NCBI GenBank assembly: GCA_031771865.1
Contig: JASISA010000022.1
Location: 496,001 to 560,000, forward strand
Source of the DNA: Nothophaeocryptopus gaeumannii
Taxonomy: Eukaryota; Ascomycota; Dothideomycetes; Mycosphaerellales; Mycosphaerellaceae
Direction of reading: 5' to 3'
Length of the DNA stretch: 64,000 nt
Part shown: positions 63,544 to 64,000 of the stretch, piece after piece
Position numbering within the stretch: position 1 is the first letter of the stretch
Layout: each line of letters begins with the position of its first letter
Translations under genes and position numbers: made by a program
Notes under the pieces: model-generated
What the model saw: the letters and a program-made list of their open reading frames with translations, nothing else
Told to the model about the DNA's origin: nothing
The model's database searches: none

Positions 63544-64000
63544 AATCTTACTATAAACGATAATAGGAACTATATACCTCTATAATATCTATAACTAGGA
63601 TACGAGGCTTATAGTAGAGGAGCTTTTAGAAGGTATTAAGGAACCGGGAGAACACGTCCTAGTTAGAGACTTCAATCTTTACTACTATTAGTAGGGAGGA
63701 CCGTTAGTACTATAGGAGGATCTTAGAGTAAGAGAGCTACGAGAGGCGTATCGAGACACGCTATACCTAGCGATACCCCTAGGCCTTACTACCTAGAGAA
63801 AGATACTATAGTCCTAAACTAGGACGACGATAGACCTTACTCTTATAATAGAGGAGATATTAAAGAGGATAATAGCATATTAGCTAGGTAAGGAAGACAT
63901 TAACTCTAATTATATTAGCATAGAGACAACTATTAACATAGGGATACAGGAGGAGACGAGAACAAGATAGATATAGAAGGACACTAACTAGGAGGAGTTT
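63544..64000 (+). pseudogene. LINE ORF2 endonuclease relic, partial
   Basis: Reads as an AP-endonuclease-like LINE domain: LIVEELLEGIKEPGEHVLVR followed by DFNLYYY (normally G-D-F-N-x-H-H), LREAYRDTLYLAIP and RTTIDLTLIIEEI. Interrupted by TAG codons; it continues beyond the window. The His positions after DFN are Tyr, again as RIP would produce. Confidence 0.75.

Larger units (their letters stand above)
60960..64000 (+). mobile_element. RIP-mutated LINE (Tad1-type), gag to endonuclease, continuing beyond the window
   Basis: Strongly TpA-rich, CpA/TpG-poor sequence begins at about 60.96-61.0 kb and reaches the window end. A gag frame with zinc knuckles (61.9-62.73 kb) and the start of an endonuclease domain (63.54-64.0 kb) are on the plus strand. 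Two solo LTRs (61114-61480, 63223-63538) sit inside it and are not RIP-mutated. The left boundary is approximate. Confidence 0.8.

Overview
The window is nuclear DNA of a filamentous ascomycete, most likely a Dothideomycete of the Mycosphaerella/Capnodiales type. The evidence is: short GT-AG introns (47-109 bp) with CTRAC branch points; fungal-only families (WSC, DUF3435, DUF3638, F-box, ATO, PNP-NB-ARC-TPR NLR-like); pogo/Fot1 and Tad1-type elements with repeat-induced point mutation (RIP: CpA to TpA, stops almost all TAG); and three near-identical 71-nt introns that look like the introner-like elements described from Dothideomycetes.

Layout. 1-20.9 kb is an accessory, transposon-rich stretch. 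It holds the C-terminal end of a frameshifted DUF3638 gene, a RIP-damaged Fot1 element (1921-3743), an apparently intact Tc1-like element (4850-6181), an F-box gene, a LINE gag relic, an ankyrin gene, and a coiled-coil gene split by a 6160-bp TA-flanked element (13220-19379). That element carries a dead pogo transposase and a complete but dead PNP-NB-ARC-TPR gene. A truncated DUF3435 tyrosine recombinase follows.

21.8-28.6 kb and 36.6-45.6 kb are conserved core genes: an amino acid permease, a mitochondrial ACSF3-type acyl-CoA synthetase, a DnaJ-X protein, a conserved DUF-like protein, BolA1, Sym1/Mpv17, nicotinate phosphoribosyltransferase and a secreted alpha/beta hydrolase-WSC-PAN fusion. 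They are separated by an 8-kb stretch (28.6-36.6 kb) in which I find no supported gene. The BolA gene and the hydrolase-WSC gene share the introner-like introns.

48.6-52.8 kb and about 61-64 kb are heavily RIP-mutated. The first is a LINE fragment with a 13-bp target duplication nested in an unidentified dead ORF. The second is a LINE gag-endonuclease region whose zinc-knuckle Cys and His codons have become Tyr, with two unmutated solo LTRs inserted in it. Between them lie an acetate transporter (ATO), an SDR dehydrogenase with seven exons, and an AAA ATPase.

Most multi-exon models were built by hand. Each coding total given is a multiple of three and joins family-consistent sequence. No database search was possible.
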